A stretch of 64,000 bases of DNA, from assembly GCA_033961575.1 (NCBI GenBank), contig CM066737.1, positions 99,724,709-99,788,708 on the forward strand, written 5' to 3'. This DNA is from Aselliscus stoliczkanus (lineage: Eukaryota; Chordata; Mammalia; Chiroptera; Hipposideridae). Numbering within the stretch: position 1 is the first letter of the stretch; every line of letters starts with the position of its first letter. Made by a program: the position numbers and the translations under genes. The notes under the pieces are model-generated. The model saw nothing but the letters and a program-made list of their open reading frames with translations, did not search any database and was not told where the DNA came from. Of the stretch, positions 10,617 through 22,869 are shown piece after piece.

Positions 10617-11224
10617 TTCATGCATACCCATTTACTTGAGTTGTCATTTTATTATTGAATTCAGAAAGTTCAAGTGCTTTGTCTGCAGTATGTTTTGTGT
10701 ACCTTTGCTCGCAGACTGTGGCTTGCTTATTCATCTCATTAGTGGCGACTTTTGATGAGCAGAAACTTTTTATTTTGATGAAGTCAAATTTAGGATACTG
10801 TTCTGTTAAGGTACCTTTTGTGTCCTCCCTAACAAATCTTTGGCTACTTCCAGGCTGTGTGTGTACACATACTTTTCTATGTGTTCTTCTAAAAGCTTTC
10901 TAGTTTTAGCTACTATTTTGAGGTCTGTGATTCATCAAATTAAGTTGGACACAGGTGACTTGTGATAAACCAAGCCTGACGCCTTGCCAGAAACATCTGG
11001 GAGTTGAGTCTATTTGCCAGAACCACCAGCTGCCTCCCTTTCCTCTCACCATCCAGGAAAGTATAGGAAACACTGGTTGTTCTTTAAGAAAATTGACTTT
11101 CTGCCTTCCAGAGTAAAAACTGCCAAAAAAGATCCACAATGAAATCTTACCAACATGTGTTCCATCATTACATCCCACTGTTCCTGGTGCTATAAGAGGC
11201 AGAGGGGAAGTGGCAGAGGGGAAA

Positions 11225-11395
11225 GAACACTGGCTTTATGGAGCAGGTTTTGATTTTCTGCCCTGTCATTTATTGGCTGTGTGACTTTGGATAACTTACT
11301 TAGCATCTCTGAGCCTCATTTTAAAAAATCTCTAGGTAGAGATTGAAGCACAGTGCCCTGAACTTAGTAAATGCTCAATAAATGTCAGTCTCTAT
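11225..11395 (+). repeat. MIR SINE
   Basis: GAACACTGGCTTTATGGAGC, GGCTGTGTGACTTTGG, ATCTCTGAGCCTCATTTT and AATGCTCAATAAATGTCAG are the MIR core and its L2-like tail. Confidence 0.8.
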
Positions 11396-11433
11396 GCCTT
11401 TGCCTTCCTCTTGCTCCCATCAATAAACATACC

Positions 11434-11527
11434 AGGGCTGGCCGAGTGGCGCGGTGGTTAAGCCCCGGTTTGGTCCCACATATGAGGGCCAGTGACACTG
11501 CCCTCAAAAAAAAAAAGAAAAAAAAAG
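11434..11527 (+). repeat. Short SINE lacking the anticodon arm
   Basis: GGGCTGGCCGAGTGGCGCGG then TTAAGCCCCGGTTTGG, so the hairpin is deleted, as in the copy at 550. TSD AATAAACATACCAG on both sides. Confidence 0.9.
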
Positions 11528-11769
11528 TGACTAATAAACATACCAGAACCTCAGTATGGAATGAAATGTGCCTTTTGAAGAAGTAGTAAAGCCTCAGAGC
11601 GCAGATCCTTTGGACAATCATTGTGTAACAGGGTCACGTTATACTCCTGCAGTTGGTAAATAGAAATTTTCCAGAGCTTTGAGCCTGGAGATTCCATCCT
11701 AACTCCATTCCTGGTCCTGTACTGAAGCACAGAGGTAAGAAAAAGGCACAAAACCCTTCTTTGCTATGC

Positions 11770-12240
11770 TCTTTATGTTTTCTTTGTGTTAAGGTATAGC
11801 ATATATACAGAAAAGGGCACAGTCTTAAGTGCACTGCTCTACACATTTTCACAAACTGTATAACGATGTTGCCCAGCACTTGGATCAAAAAAGTGAATGC
11901 CAGCAGCACCTCAGGGTGTGATCACTTCCATTTTCCATCCTGGCCAAGAGTAACACCTATCCTGATTTCTCATCAACATGGATTAGTTTTGCCTGTTTCT
12001 GTACTTTTTATAAATGCAGTCATATGGTTTGTACCTTTTAGTGTCTGGCTCCTATCATTCCCATTATGTTTGGGGGACTCCTCTGTATTGTTAATAGAGC
12101 AATACTTTGTTCATTTTCATTTCTATTTAGTATTTCATGGTAAGAATATACTACAATTTGTTTGCTATTAAACATCTCAGTAGTTTCCAGTTTGAGACTA
12201 TTATGAACAGCACCGCTGCTAAGAATCTTCTCGTGCTTGG
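11770..12240 (-). repeat. L1 3' end fragment, antisense
   Basis: AAGGTATAGCATATATACAG and ATATGGTTTGTACCTTTTAGTGTCTGGCT-type antisense 3'UTR/ORF2 end. Confidence 0.7.
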
Positions 12241-12955
12241 GTTTTTTCTTTTTTCTTTTTGTAAAACAGCTTTATTGGGATGTAATTCATAAACTGAAAT
12301 TGTACACTTCGGTTGTGTTTAGTATGTCCACCAAGTCGTGCACCCATCACCACAATCTGATTTCAGGCCACTTTTATTACCCCTAAAAGAACCCTGTACC
12401 CATTAACAGTCATTTTCCACTCCAGCCATGTAGCCCTTGACGCAGGCAACCATCACTTTCCTTTCTGTCTCTCTAGATTTGCTTATTCATATCAATGGAA
12501 TCATATAATATGTGGTCTTTTGCAACTGGCTTCTTTCACTTAGCATATTTTTCAAGGTTCATCCATGTGGTGGCACATATCAGTACTTCATTCCTTTTTT
12601 ATTTTTTTTATTTTTATTTTTTAATTTTTTTTTTGAGGGCAATGTCACTGGCTCTCATATACGGGACCCGAACCGGGGCCGCTGGCTTCCCAAGCCAACG
12701 CTTAACCACCGCACCACTCTGCCGGCCCTTCATTCCTTTTTTATAGCCGCATAACCTTCTGTTGTGCAGATACACCCCACATGGTGTTTATCCATGCATC
12801 AGCTGATCAACATTGGGCTTATTTCCAATTTTGGCTGTTGTGAATAATGTTACCAGTTTTTGTGTGGACATATGTTTGCATTTCTCTTGGGTACCTACCT
12901 AGGAGTGGGATTTCTGGGTTGTATGGTAACTTTATATTTAACCTTCTCTAAAAGT
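12241..12955 (-). repeat. L1 3' end fragment, antisense, with SINE
   Basis: Antisense 3' end starting CAGCTTTATTGGGATGTAAT, through TTCATCCATGTGGTGGCACA and CTAGGAGTGGGATTTCTGGG. Confidence 0.78.
12604..12728 (-). repeat. Short SINE, antisense
   Basis: T-rich tail, GAGGGCAATGTCACTGG to CCACTCTGCCGGCCC. TSD CTTCATTCCTTTTTTAT (17 bp) on both sides. Confidence 0.93.
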
Positions 12956-14040
12956 GTTTTTATTGTGATAAAAAACACGTAATGTTAAATTTACTGTCAA
13001 CCATTTCTGAGTGTACAGTTCAGTAGTGTTATTAAGTACATTCACATTGTTCTGCAACCAATCTCCAGAACTTTTGCATCCTGTGAAACTGAAACTCTGT
13101 GCCCATTAAACACTAACTCCCTATTCCCCCTGCCCCAGGCTCCTGGTAACCACCATTCGATTACTTTCTGTTTCTATAAGTCTGCCTACCCTAGGTGCCT
13201 CATGTAAGTAGAATCATACAGTATTTTTTGTGTGTGTGTCTGGCTTTTTTCGTCTAGCATAATGTCCTCAAGATTCATCCATGTTGTAGCATGTGTCAGA
13301 ATTTCCTTCCTTTTTAAGGTTGAATAGTATTTCATCATATGGATAGACCACATTTTGTTTATCCATTCATCCATCAATAGATCCACCTTATATTTAACCT
13401 TTTGAGGAACTGCTTTCCAAACAACTGTTTTGCAAAGCAACGGCACCATTTTACATTCCCACCTCCAATGTATGAGAGTTCCAATTTCACCACGTCCTCA
13501 CCAACGCTTGTTATTATCTGTATTTTTTATTGTTATTATTATAGCCATCCTAGTGGATTTGTCTTTTTTTTTTTGATGGCAGTGTCACTGGCCCTCATGT
13601 GTGGGACCGAACCGGGGCCGCTAGGCTTCCCAAACCAGTGCTTAACCACTGCGCCACTTGGCCGGCCCCATCCTAGTGGATTTGCAGTGCTATCTCATTG
13701 TGGTTTTGATTTGCATTTCTCTGATGACTAAGGGTGTTGAATGGCTTTTCATGTCCTTATTGGCTGTTTGTATATCCTCTCTGGAGAAATGTCTATTCAA
13801 ATCCATTGCCCATGTTTTTAGTTGGGTTATTTGTCATCTTAATATTGAGTTGTAAGAATTCTTTATATATTCAGGAGGCAAATCCCTTGTCAGATATATG
13901 ACTTACAAATATTTGCTACCATTCTGTGGTTTATCTTTAACTTCCTTGATGCCGTTCTTTAATATGGAAAAGTTTTTAATTTTGATAAACATAATTTATC
14001 TGTTTTTCTCTTTTAGCTCATCTATGCTGTTTTCCCTAAT
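12956..14040 (-). repeat. L1 3' half, antisense, with SINE
   Basis: TTATTGTGATAAAAAACACG, CATTCCCACCTCCAATGTAT, ATAGCCATCCTAGTGGATTT, TTTGATTTGCATTTCTCTGA, AGTTTTTAATTTTGATAAAC: a long, well-preserved antisense L1 3' region. Confidence 0.85.
13564..13668 (-). repeat. Short SINE, antisense
   Basis: Poly-T, GATGGCAGTGTCACTGG to CCACTTGGCCGGCCC. TSD CCATCCTAGTGGATTTG in L1 on both sides. Confidence 0.93.
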
Positions 14041-14084
14041 TTTTTTTTTAGTTTCTTATTTATTCGTACAGTGTTTCTTTCTGT

Positions 14085-14265
14085 CAGTTGTCAGCAAGCT
14101 ACAACCTTCAGACTGGCTGCCTTTATTTTGTAAATAAAATTTTATTGGAACACATCCATCAATCTATGGTCACTTTCAGGCTGTAATGGTGGAGATTGTG
14201 TGGCCCACAAAGCCAAAAACATTTACTGTCTGGCCCTTAATGGAAAAAGTTTGACCACTTCTGCT
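14085..14265. repeat. hAT-type DNA transposon remnant
   Basis: GTTGTCAGCAAGCTACAACC, GTAAATAAAATTTTATTGG, TGTGGCCCACAAAGCC and GAAAAAGTTTGACCAC match a common mammalian nonautonomous DNA transposon; a second copy lies near 44750. Confidence 0.6.
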
Positions 14266-14267
14266 AT

Positions 14268-15080
14268 GTAAATATAAGCAATATGAATATACATTCTTAT
14301 TCTCCCTTTCTTATTCAGAATGTACTGGACCAAATACACGGTTCTGCACCTTTTTTCCATTAACAGTTTAGCCTGGATACCTTTCCAAATCAGAATATGG
14401 GAATCTTCCTTATTTTTCTTTTTAATAGCTGGATAGTACTTCATTGGGTGCATGTATCATTGTTTATTTTACCAATCTCTTTTTAATTTTTTTTTTTGAG
14501 GGCAGTGTCACTGGCCCAATGTGGGACCCGAACCGGGGCTGCTGGCTTCCGAAGCCAGCGCTTAACCACTGCGCCACTCGGCCGGCCCACCAATCTCTTT
14601 TTAAAGGACACATGGACGTATGTATATTTTTGCCACTAAACTGCAGTGAATGACTTTGTACATGTGCAATTTGATACATATATAGTTGTATTTATGATTA
14701 GGTACACCACAGTGGCATTTGTATGTTAAAGAAAAAAAAATGTGCCAGTCATTTTGGTAGATAGTGTCCGACTCCTGTCTCTGGATTGTACTATTGTGAA
14801 CATTGTCTTTTTTTACAGCCTCACTCACAAAACAGACTGCCAAGCCTTTGGACTCTCGTTAATCTAATAGTTGAGTATTGGTATCTCAATTAGTGTTAGT
14901 TTGTATTTTTCTTATTCTGAGTGAAGTTGAGTATATTTCCATTTTTTCTAAGAGCTGTCTATTCGTGATTCTTCCCGCCACCCCACCTTTTTTTTTTCCA
15001 TTTGTTTTATGGGTCTTTGGGTAAGGGTCTTGATTTCTAGGAGATCCTTCTGTATTTGGGCATAAACCCTTTATCTTTTT
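14268..15080 (-). repeat. Old L1 3' fragment, antisense, with SINE
   Basis: Reads as a diverged antisense L1 3' region (TTAATAGCTGGATAGTACTT, TGTACATGTGCAATTTGATA). Boundaries uncertain. Confidence 0.5.
14481..14588 (-). repeat. Short SINE, antisense
   Basis: Poly-T, GAGGGCAGTGTCACTGG to CCACTCGGCCGGCCC. TSD ACCAATCTCTTTTTAA on both sides. Confidence 0.93.
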
Positions 15081-16250
15081 TCTATCTGTTGTTCAGATTG
15101 ACTAATTTCTATTGAACTGTCTTTAAGTTCACTGATCCCTTTGTCATCTCCATTCTTCTTGTGAGCCCATCTAGTGAGTTTTTTATTTTGATTATTATAG
15201 TTTTCAATCCTAAAATCTCCATTTGGTTATTCAGTATAATGGAATTGTGACTTTCTATTTTTCCTAGTCTTTTCAGGAGTGTTTGCCCTTCTTGGAGAAT
15301 TTTTATGATAACTCCTTTAAAGTCATTGTCTAATAATTCTGATGTCTGTGTCATCTTGTCATTGGAGTCCATTGATTGTCTTTTCCTGGGTGAGTTGAAA
15401 CTTTCCCACTTCTTTAAACACCAAGTAATTTGGGATTGTATCCTGCACATTTTGAATATTATGAGATTCTGGACCTGGTATATATCCTATCGAGTCTTGA
15501 TATTTTTGCTTTTTTGGTAGTTGGCCTGGGTGGTTCCGGTTGCCAAGTTCCGTTTCAGTTGTGATGTCAGTTCTGATTTCAAAACCTTTTCAGTGCTGTT
15601 TGGCTTTGTACTTTCTGGTTTACCGGGACTCCCTTTTTCAGGCCTCTGGCCAGAAAGCTGCAGCTTTAGTTATCCCACTCTACCTCACACTTCCCACAAC
15701 TGTGCCCATGTCTGAGGCCCAGATTCCAGAGAGAGAAAGAAAAAAGCGATAGAGATTTACCACCCCCTCTCCTTGGGACCATATCTCCTCCAATTAAAGC
15801 AAAAGATTCCCCACTTTCAGAGTTCTAGACACCTGTAGGCCCCCAATGCCACCAACTCTCTCTGCTGTCATCTCTGTGGGATTACCGGGAATGAGAAGAG
15901 AGAAAAGGAAAAAAAGCAGAGAAGTGCCCTCACTCTCTCTGAGTATTAGGAGGCCCCTTTCCTGCTCTTCGATCCAGAATTGGAGGGCTTCCCCTGGTGC
16001 TCCCTATGTCCGTACCCCACACCCACTTCTGGGTTTCAGACTGCCTTTTAGTGAGGCTGGCTGCTTTGAAACCTGGCTGTCTTCTCCCATTGGCTTGCCG
16101 CCACTTGCTTTTTATACTCCTGTTCCACCCATTCTGTCTAGTTTTTATGGCTGCATTCAGGGAGTGACAGGGTGAAATGTAGTTACTCCATCTTACTTGG
16201 AACCAGAACTCAAACTTGTACCATTAAATTTTGACATGTTTTGTCATGCA
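15080..16250 (-). repeat. L1/HAL1 ORF1 and 5' region remnant, antisense
   Basis: The minus-strand frame 15109-15450 encodes an ORF1-like coiled-coil segment (TSELLDNDFKGVIIKILQEG, NSLDGLTRRMEMTKGSVN), which is typical of LINE-1/HAL1 ORF1. Sequence from about 15500 to 16200 would then be its 5' region. Confidence 0.7.
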
Positions 16251-16284
16251 GTAACCAGAATATAATAAACTATCTCTGCATCTT

Positions 16285-16640
16285 ATTGCTCAAGCTTACC
16301 AATGAGCAACCATATGATTTCACTCATATGTGAGATATAAAAGTGAAAGCAACAAAGGAACAAGACAAACAAACTAACAAAACCCATAGACACAGACAAC
16401 AGTTTAGTGGTTACCAGAGGGTAAGGGGGTAGCAGGGGTGGTAAAATAGGGTAAAGGGGATCAAATATATGGTGATGGAAGGAGAACTAACTCTGGGTGG
16501 TGAACACACAATGCAATATACAGATGATATATTACAGAATTGTACACTTGAAACCTATATAATTTTACTAACCAACGTCACCTAAGTATATTTAATAAAA
16601 ATAAAATGAAATTATATGATCAACATAAAAAAGTAAAAAA
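16285..16640 (+). repeat. L1 3' end, sense
   Basis: GATTTCACTCATATGTGAGA, GGTTACCAGAGGGTAAGGGG, AATTGTACACTTGAAACCTA and an AATAAAAATAAAA tail. The antisense equivalent closes the window (63715-63900). Confidence 0.82.
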
Positions 16641-16819
16641 AAAAAGTGTCCTCAAGGCCAGCTGCAGTGTATCAGACCAGTTCTGTCCATACGAGATAGT
16701 CTGTATGGCTGTTAAGGTTGGGAGCAAAAGAAGTAGAATAAATGAAACAAAAGAAAATGGAAGTGGTTGATATTATAAAGGTGCTTGATAGGCCTCCAAT
16801 GTATCCCTCCAAATATCTT

Positions 16820-17665
16820 GGTTATGAGCTGGAGCAAAGACCATTTTCATATTTAGAATGACGATTGTGTTGTTGGAGAGTGGACCTTTCTCGGTGCAAA
16901 GTCCAGGTCCTTAGCAACTTGAGCAAAGAATTGAACGAGATACCAGAGTAAAGCAGTAGAATAAGTAGTTTATTAGAAGAGATAGTACATTTAGAAATAA
17001 AAGTAGGCCTGAGCAGTAGAGGATGCCTCAAGGGCCCATTACTAGAAGTTACATTCCAAAGAGTGTGGAGCGGGCCACGCGCAAAGGCGAGACTCAAAGG
17101 GAAGAAGCAGCAGAAGCAGCAGCAGCACAGGCTTCCCAGGATTTGGGAGTTTTATCCCTTTTTCTCTAGAATGGGCTGTTCCCCTCTGGGCGGGGGACCA
17201 CTTGGTTGGCACCTGTGATTGACAAGAGACACTGCACAGGTGAGAGTGACTGGTCTGATCTAGTTGGGTATTTTGTGCCCCTTTGTTTTCCCACAGGGGT
17301 AGGTAATTACAATACAAAGGGGAGTTTTGGGTGGAGAGGGGAGGTCCCCTGGGTGGTCTCACTCTGTGGAAATGCAGAGACCCAATGCCTGCCTCTAACT
17401 GCCTGCCTAGTTTTCCCCTTGAGAGACGTGATCTCCATAAAATCTCTATGGGAAGCTGAGAGACAGGAGGTCTCTTTTGTATCTGCTTCCTGCTGGGCAG
17501 TGGTGTAGAGCTGTCCCTGCCTATTGGGGTTCACGGAACTCTCTCCCTAGTTGGTCTCAGATGAGAGGAAGGGGTCTCAAGCTCCACCTAGAAGGCCACA
17601 TTGGCTTCTTTGGTTGTGACTGGCAATCTTGTTGGGGTGTCCCCTGTATCCCTAAGACTCCTGAA
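16820..17665. repeat. Possible retroviral LTR-type repeat, unclassified
   Basis: A GC-richer block with TTTATTAGAAGAGATAGTAC (an antisense poly-A signal, if minus oriented), GGGCTGTTCCCCTCTGGGCG and GGTCTCAGATGAGAGGAAGG. Composition and an isolated block of LTR size suggest an ERV LTR, but I find no retroviral genes and cannot assign a family. Confidence 0.3.
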
Positions 17666-20035
17666 TGAGGGAAAAAATAGATTTTAATTAATAAATCTGT
17701 TAGTTCTTATGAAACTTGTGGCTTTTCAGTCCATCACTCAGGTGGCCATCAGTTGTCTGTACCCAGAATGGGTTTGGCATTTAGCTTCCTGGCCTGGGGG
17801 ATATTAGGAAGTCACAGGCTTTCAAATAGTTATCTGAAGCAGGGGTAGGAGACTTCTATTGTTTAGGATTCAGAAACTGATTTACAAAGCAATTAAGAAG
17901 CAAGGGGGATCTTCAGTGCAAGATTCACAAACTGGTTAGAAGAGCAATCAAAGCCCAAGAGCTAAGAAACTAAGGAATTAGGGAGAAGACTTAACATTTT
18001 TAAACTTAACATTTCTATAGGAAAGAAAACTTTAAAGTTTTTCAGTGGTGGGGGTTGGTGCTGCTCAGTTGCCCGGTAACAACAACACTCAGGAGGCTTA
18101 GAGCAGAGAATGGGTGAAATCTGCAGTCATGCAGAAGTACTGGCACTTTGTGATGGTCTTGAAGGAGCAGTTGATTTTGGTAAGAAAAAAAAGAGGATAT
18201 CATTATTGCAATAGATATAAAAGCCATGTAAAAACTCTTGTGTTGACTGACAGTTATTTTAATGAGACAGAGTTGGAATGGGAAGTGTGATGTCACGATG
18301 ATAATGACATTGATACCATTTAAAGTAATGGATGCACCCTACCTTGCAGTAAAATGCTGCACTTTTTTTTTTTGCCTTGTTAGCTGGAAAAGTAACATAT
18401 ACCCGCAAAAGCTAAAGTGACTTAAATCGTGCTCCACTTTATATTAAGCTCAGTGAATCCATTCACCTCAGCGAGTAAACAGTTTGCTTGTATTGGCATG
18501 CTTCTTTTGAAGAAACAGTAGTGGACGTATCTTTTTTTTTAAATATTTCTTTGAAGTTTATTTTAATATATTCAAGCAAACTTGACTATTTTGTTAGCCC
18601 AAAGAAGAATAGAAGCCTAGGAGAGGGCTAGGATGGGAGGGACACTACAAACAAGAGACACATTAGCCATCTTAAAAAAGGGAGAGCTAATAACCCAACA
18701 TGGAGAGAAGAGATCGAAAAGCAAATACAATAAATAAATAAATGCTCAAACCCATGATATCCCAGGTCATTTGGTGTGGGGGAAAGGCCCCACCTTCCCC
18801 AATAACATCACAACTAGGAGTAGTGGATATATCTTGATCATACTTATAAAGTTATAAACATGATGTATTTTTTGATCATTTTTACAATGAAGATATTGGA
18901 AAGCAAAATATAGGGGACCGGAGAGAGGCTCCTGATGTCTCAACTCTCCCACACTCACCCTTCCAGTTGAAACTTGATACTCAAAGCCACTAGTACCCAT
19001 CTGGTGTGGCCCATCATAAGGATTTGGTGACCTCCTGACACTGAATTGGTAGTGTCTCTTCCTTATGAGATTGGAAAATGGGATTTAAACAACACTTCAC
19101 AACATTCTTTCCATTGACCTGCCCTCAAGTATGTCGAAAATGAGCAGCAGCGATAAAGGCAGATCTAAATTATGGTTAGAGTTAGTAGAGGCACCTCCTG
19201 TCTGGTAAATCTGAGCCCTGTTGCTTTTACATAGCTTTTGGTTGGCCAATGTTGCCACAAGTCCAATCAGATATTTTTTTTAATGTCTTTGGCAGGAAAA
19301 TTATTCTAAAAGCTAGTTCTTTTCATTTATACATGACCAATTTTACTTATATTCATTATTTCTTTTTGTCTTCCACGGGTGGGATAGATTTATAGATTAC
19401 CTAAAATATATTTAAGACTGGCATGAGCCAGTGCAATCACAGAGTTACTATGTGGTAAATCATTTGCCATCATATTTCATTGATTAATGCTTTGCTGTAG
19501 CAATTAGATTCTGTAAAACCACACTAGAAAATGATAGTTTTATTCTAAAAACATTTCACAAAAATAATGTTCAAGATACAGTGTTCAAAGGTTTTAATGA
19601 ACCAAAATCCAATACATTGTTCATCTTTCTTATTTCATATTAGCATGTAGTGGGATAATTATAATTCATTCTTAAATTGTTAGAAGGGCTCTTTGGTTTT
19701 AAATGTAGACACTTTTTTTTGCTAAGAGTAGATTTTATCAGGAGCCTTGGCTTTTTGCGGTTCCTGACGTGGTAGCACTTCTTAAGGTCTGTTAAACCAA
19801 CATAGGTTGGGGGGGGGGGGATCCTTGATCAAAGAGAATGCTTTATTCTATGCAGGCTGTCAGTAGAAACTGGAAGGTAATAGTTGCTGGGAGCACAGGA
19901 TACATTTGTAAATGGAAATCTGGATTTTATCTCTTTCTTTTTCTCTGTGATCTGTTTGCCTAAGATTCTACTTAATAAATAAACTGCCCCAGGTGGCCCG
20001 AATTCAGAGAGTGAGTCAGGAAAGTCCTAAGCCTC
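17666..20035. other. Intron 1, nothing clearly identified
   Basis: No exon found. Contains a short AAATAAATAAAT run near 18730 and a G run of 12 at 19809-19820. The open frames carry no family signature. Confidence 0.45.
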
Positions 20036-20037
20036 AG

Positions 20038-20205
20038 CTGGCCTTGGGGAGCACAGGACTTGGCTGGGTTCTAGCTTGTTATGCCCCAGCTGTGTGACTT
20101 TGGCTGAATCTGTTACCCTCTCTGACCTTCATTTCCCCACCTGCAGAGTGGAGCTAATACCTACCCTGCCTGCCTCACAGGGTGGTTCTCAAATTCAACC
20201 TAGAT
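20038..20205 (+). repeat. MIR SINE
   Basis: AGCTGTGTGACTTTGGCTGA, CCCTCTCTGACCTTCATTTC and CCCTGCCTGCCTCACAGGGT are typical MIR core. Confidence 0.8.
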
Positions 20206-20527
20206 GTCTGTGGAAATGTTTTGTGACAAAGCAAGTGACCATGTGGTGATTAAAATTTTCAGGTAATTTATGGTCTCTTTAGTAAAAAACAAAACCCCTC
20301 GATTCCTCATATATAATACAATTTCCAATCTGGTGTTTTATCATATTTAGCATTTATAAATCTGCTAAATTAGTAGTTTAGAAGTTTCAAAAATAAGCTG
20401 GTGGAATATTTTGGTGGTATAAATCCTCAAAGTAAACTCGGTCTACTGGCCTGAGTGACAAATGTCAGATAAAAGTGTCAACTTTGGGTTCGACATCATT
20501 TTCCTATTGAACATGAATTACTCAGAA

Positions 20528-20978
20528 TTTTTTTTTTTAAAGATTTTATTGGGGAATTTGGGGAGGGGAACAGCATTGGGGAATTGGGGAAGGGGAACAC
20601 ACAAGTTCCTATCTTTTTGTTGTTCTTCAGTCTAGTTGCAGAGGAAGTTGCTTCACTGGCCCATGTTGGTTGGTATCGTCATTGCATTCTTCCCGGATGA
20701 GGCAGATCGGTTGCTGGCCTCTGGCTGGTCGTTCACTGTGGCTCACGCTGGCTGCCGGCCACTCACGCTGGCTGCCGGCCACTCACTGTAGCCTATGGCA
20801 GCCCACTGTAGCAGGGGCTGCAGCCTACACTGTCCCCGGGGCTCGCACAGCCCAGCTCCAGGTGGAGCTGTTGTTAGCTGTAGAGGGCAGTGTCGCTGGC
20901 CCTCATATGTGGGATCCAAACCGGGGCCGCTGGCATCCCAAAACCAGCTCTTAACCAATGCTCCACTCGGCCGGCCCC
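20528..20978 (-). repeat. Long chimeric SINE, antisense
   Basis: AAAGATTTTATTGGGGAATT, Ves-like tail, CACGCTGGCTGCCGGCCACT tandem units, CTGGAGCTG region, then GAGGGCAGTGTCGCTGG head to CGGCCGGCCCC. TSD CAGAATTTTTTT on both sides. Confidence 0.9.
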
Positions 20979-21869
20979 AGAATTTTTTTAAGTAGCAAGA
21001 TCAGCTTGCTCTGTGTTAATTAGGCTCTGGAAAGTCTATCCCAATCTTTGGAGGAGGTGGCGAAGCCAGTGTACAGAACATTGAGAAGGCAGCGGAAAGA
21101 AGGAACTAGTGTCACCAGATGAAAACTTAATCTCTTAGGTGATAGATATATACTATTCCACCCGGCTGCAGGTTTCCTATAAACATGGCCTGTATAACTT
21201 GAAGGCCGCTGTCCTTCACCCCTGCCTGCTCCCCTCCCTATCCCTCTCCTTTTGTCTCCCTCCCTTTGCCTCCTTTCCTTTATTAACTAATTATAGCAGT
21301 CCCAGGGGCTGTGGAATTAGCATCTATGTCGCCATTTCTTAATAGCATCACAAGGAAACACATCCTTTTTAATTTGAGTAAGTAATAGAGTCCAGGGAAC
21401 AATCACATAGGAGGATTGTCTAATTTATTTGGCTGCAGTGTGATTTTTGACTCCAAGCAAATATCCGTGGGGAACAGTTATCCATTTGAGATAAATTAAC
21501 CAGGCTGGATTGTAAAGTGTTTCCTCAGCCTATTCATTTGTCCTTTCTTGAGCTATCACATCGAAAGGGTAAATTTGAGTATGTTAGTCTCTTGTTTAAA
21601 ACGCTGCATGATTATTTTTTGAAAAAAAATTTAGGTGGGACATTGACACTATGGTTATTTATTTTTCCTTAAGTTCTCACCTTTTAGCAACACACACTGA
21701 AGTATTTGGGAATGAAATGCTATGGTGCCTGGGATTTGCTTCAAAATAATGCGGAGGGGGATAGTGTGGATGGCAGTAGAGATGGAACAAGGCTGGTTGT
21801 GAGTTGACCATTGTTGAGTGAGGCGAGGGGGTATGGGGATTTCATTATACTGTTCTGTCTACTTTTATG
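20979..21869. other. Intron 1, nothing identified
   Basis: No exon, RNA or classified repeat recognised. Confidence 0.45.
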
Positions 21870-21871
21870 TA

Positions 21872-22788
21872 CGAGGCGTGATCAAAAGATATAGTGAATG
21901 TTTAAATTAAAAAAGTGTATTACAGTAAAAGACACATTGCCATTAATGCCCTTTAAAACACTCCCCCTCGCTTTGAACACACTTATCCCATCATTCTTGC
22001 CGCTTTCTGAAGCAGTTCTGGAAGTCCTCTTCTGTGAGTGTCTTTAGTTGTTTGTGCTGTCATGGCTGCCTTGATGTCCTGAATCGATTCAAAATGTTTT
22101 CCTTTCATGGTCATTTTGACTTTGGGGAAGAACCAGAAGTCACATGGTACCAGATCTGGTGAATAATGTGGACGAGGACACACTGTAATGTTTTCATTTG
22201 ACAGAAATTGCTGTACCAGAAGCGATGTGTGACATGGAGTCTTTCTGTTGTGATTAAAAAATATGGTAAATGCTGCTGCCGAGTGCCGTCCAACGGAAAG
22301 GCAGGGATCTTCAATATGGGAAGCGGCACGTGGAACCTTAGTAACAGTGTGTGACAAGTTTCAACTTGTTCGGTGCAGTCAGTCAGGTGTGAGCTACGGT
22401 TGAGAGAAGGTGTGTTTTAGTGTGCTCTAAATCATCCTCATCACGACAGCACTCCATGTCACACATCGCTTCTGGTATGGCAATTTCTATCAAATAAAAA
22501 CATGACGGTGTGTCCTCATCCACCTTATTCACCGGATCTGGCACCGTGTGACTTCTGGCTCCTCCCCAAAGTCAAAATGATTCAGGACATCGAGGCAGCC
22601 AAAACAGTGCAACTAAAGACACTCGCGAAAGAGGGCTTCCAGAACTGCTTCAGAAAGTGGCAAGAACGATGGGATAAGTGTGTTCGAAGGGAGGGGGAGT
22701 ATTTTCAGGGGGATTAATGGCAATGTGTCTTTTACTGTAATAAATTATTTTTATTTAAACATCTATTGTATTGTTTGATCACACCTAG
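21872..22788. mobile_element. Palindromic mariner derivative with two inverted transposase 3' halves
   Basis: Both ends carry the same terminus (CGAGGCGTGATCAAAAG at left; inverted GTTTGATCACACCTAG at right), flanked by TA at 21870-21871 and 22789-22790, the mariner target. The left arm (21872 to about 22250) encodes on the minus strand a mariner transposase C-terminal half with HYSPDLVPCDFWFFPKVK; the right arm (about 22440-22788) encodes the same part on the plus strand with PPYSPDLAPCDFWLLPKVK. A spacer of about 190 bp is further mariner sequence in minus orientation. The right arm has a deletion of about 27 bp after KVKM. Frameshifts and truncation make it inactive. Confidence 0.85.
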
Positions 22789-22869
22789 TATAATAATTTT
22801 ACATAATAAAAAGTAAAAAACAAAAGAAAACAAAACAAAGAAAACCTTGCCATAGGTTTCCCATTGCTT

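Larger units (their letters stand above)
9336..10935 (-). repeat. L1 3' half, antisense, with two SINEs
   Basis: Antisense L1: TTTTATTATGGAAAACTTCA, GGAGTGGAATGGTTGGATTG, CACCTTTGTATGTGCTTTTT, TTTTGATGAAGTCAAATTTA. Disrupted by SINEs at 9430 and 10468. Confidence 0.8.
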
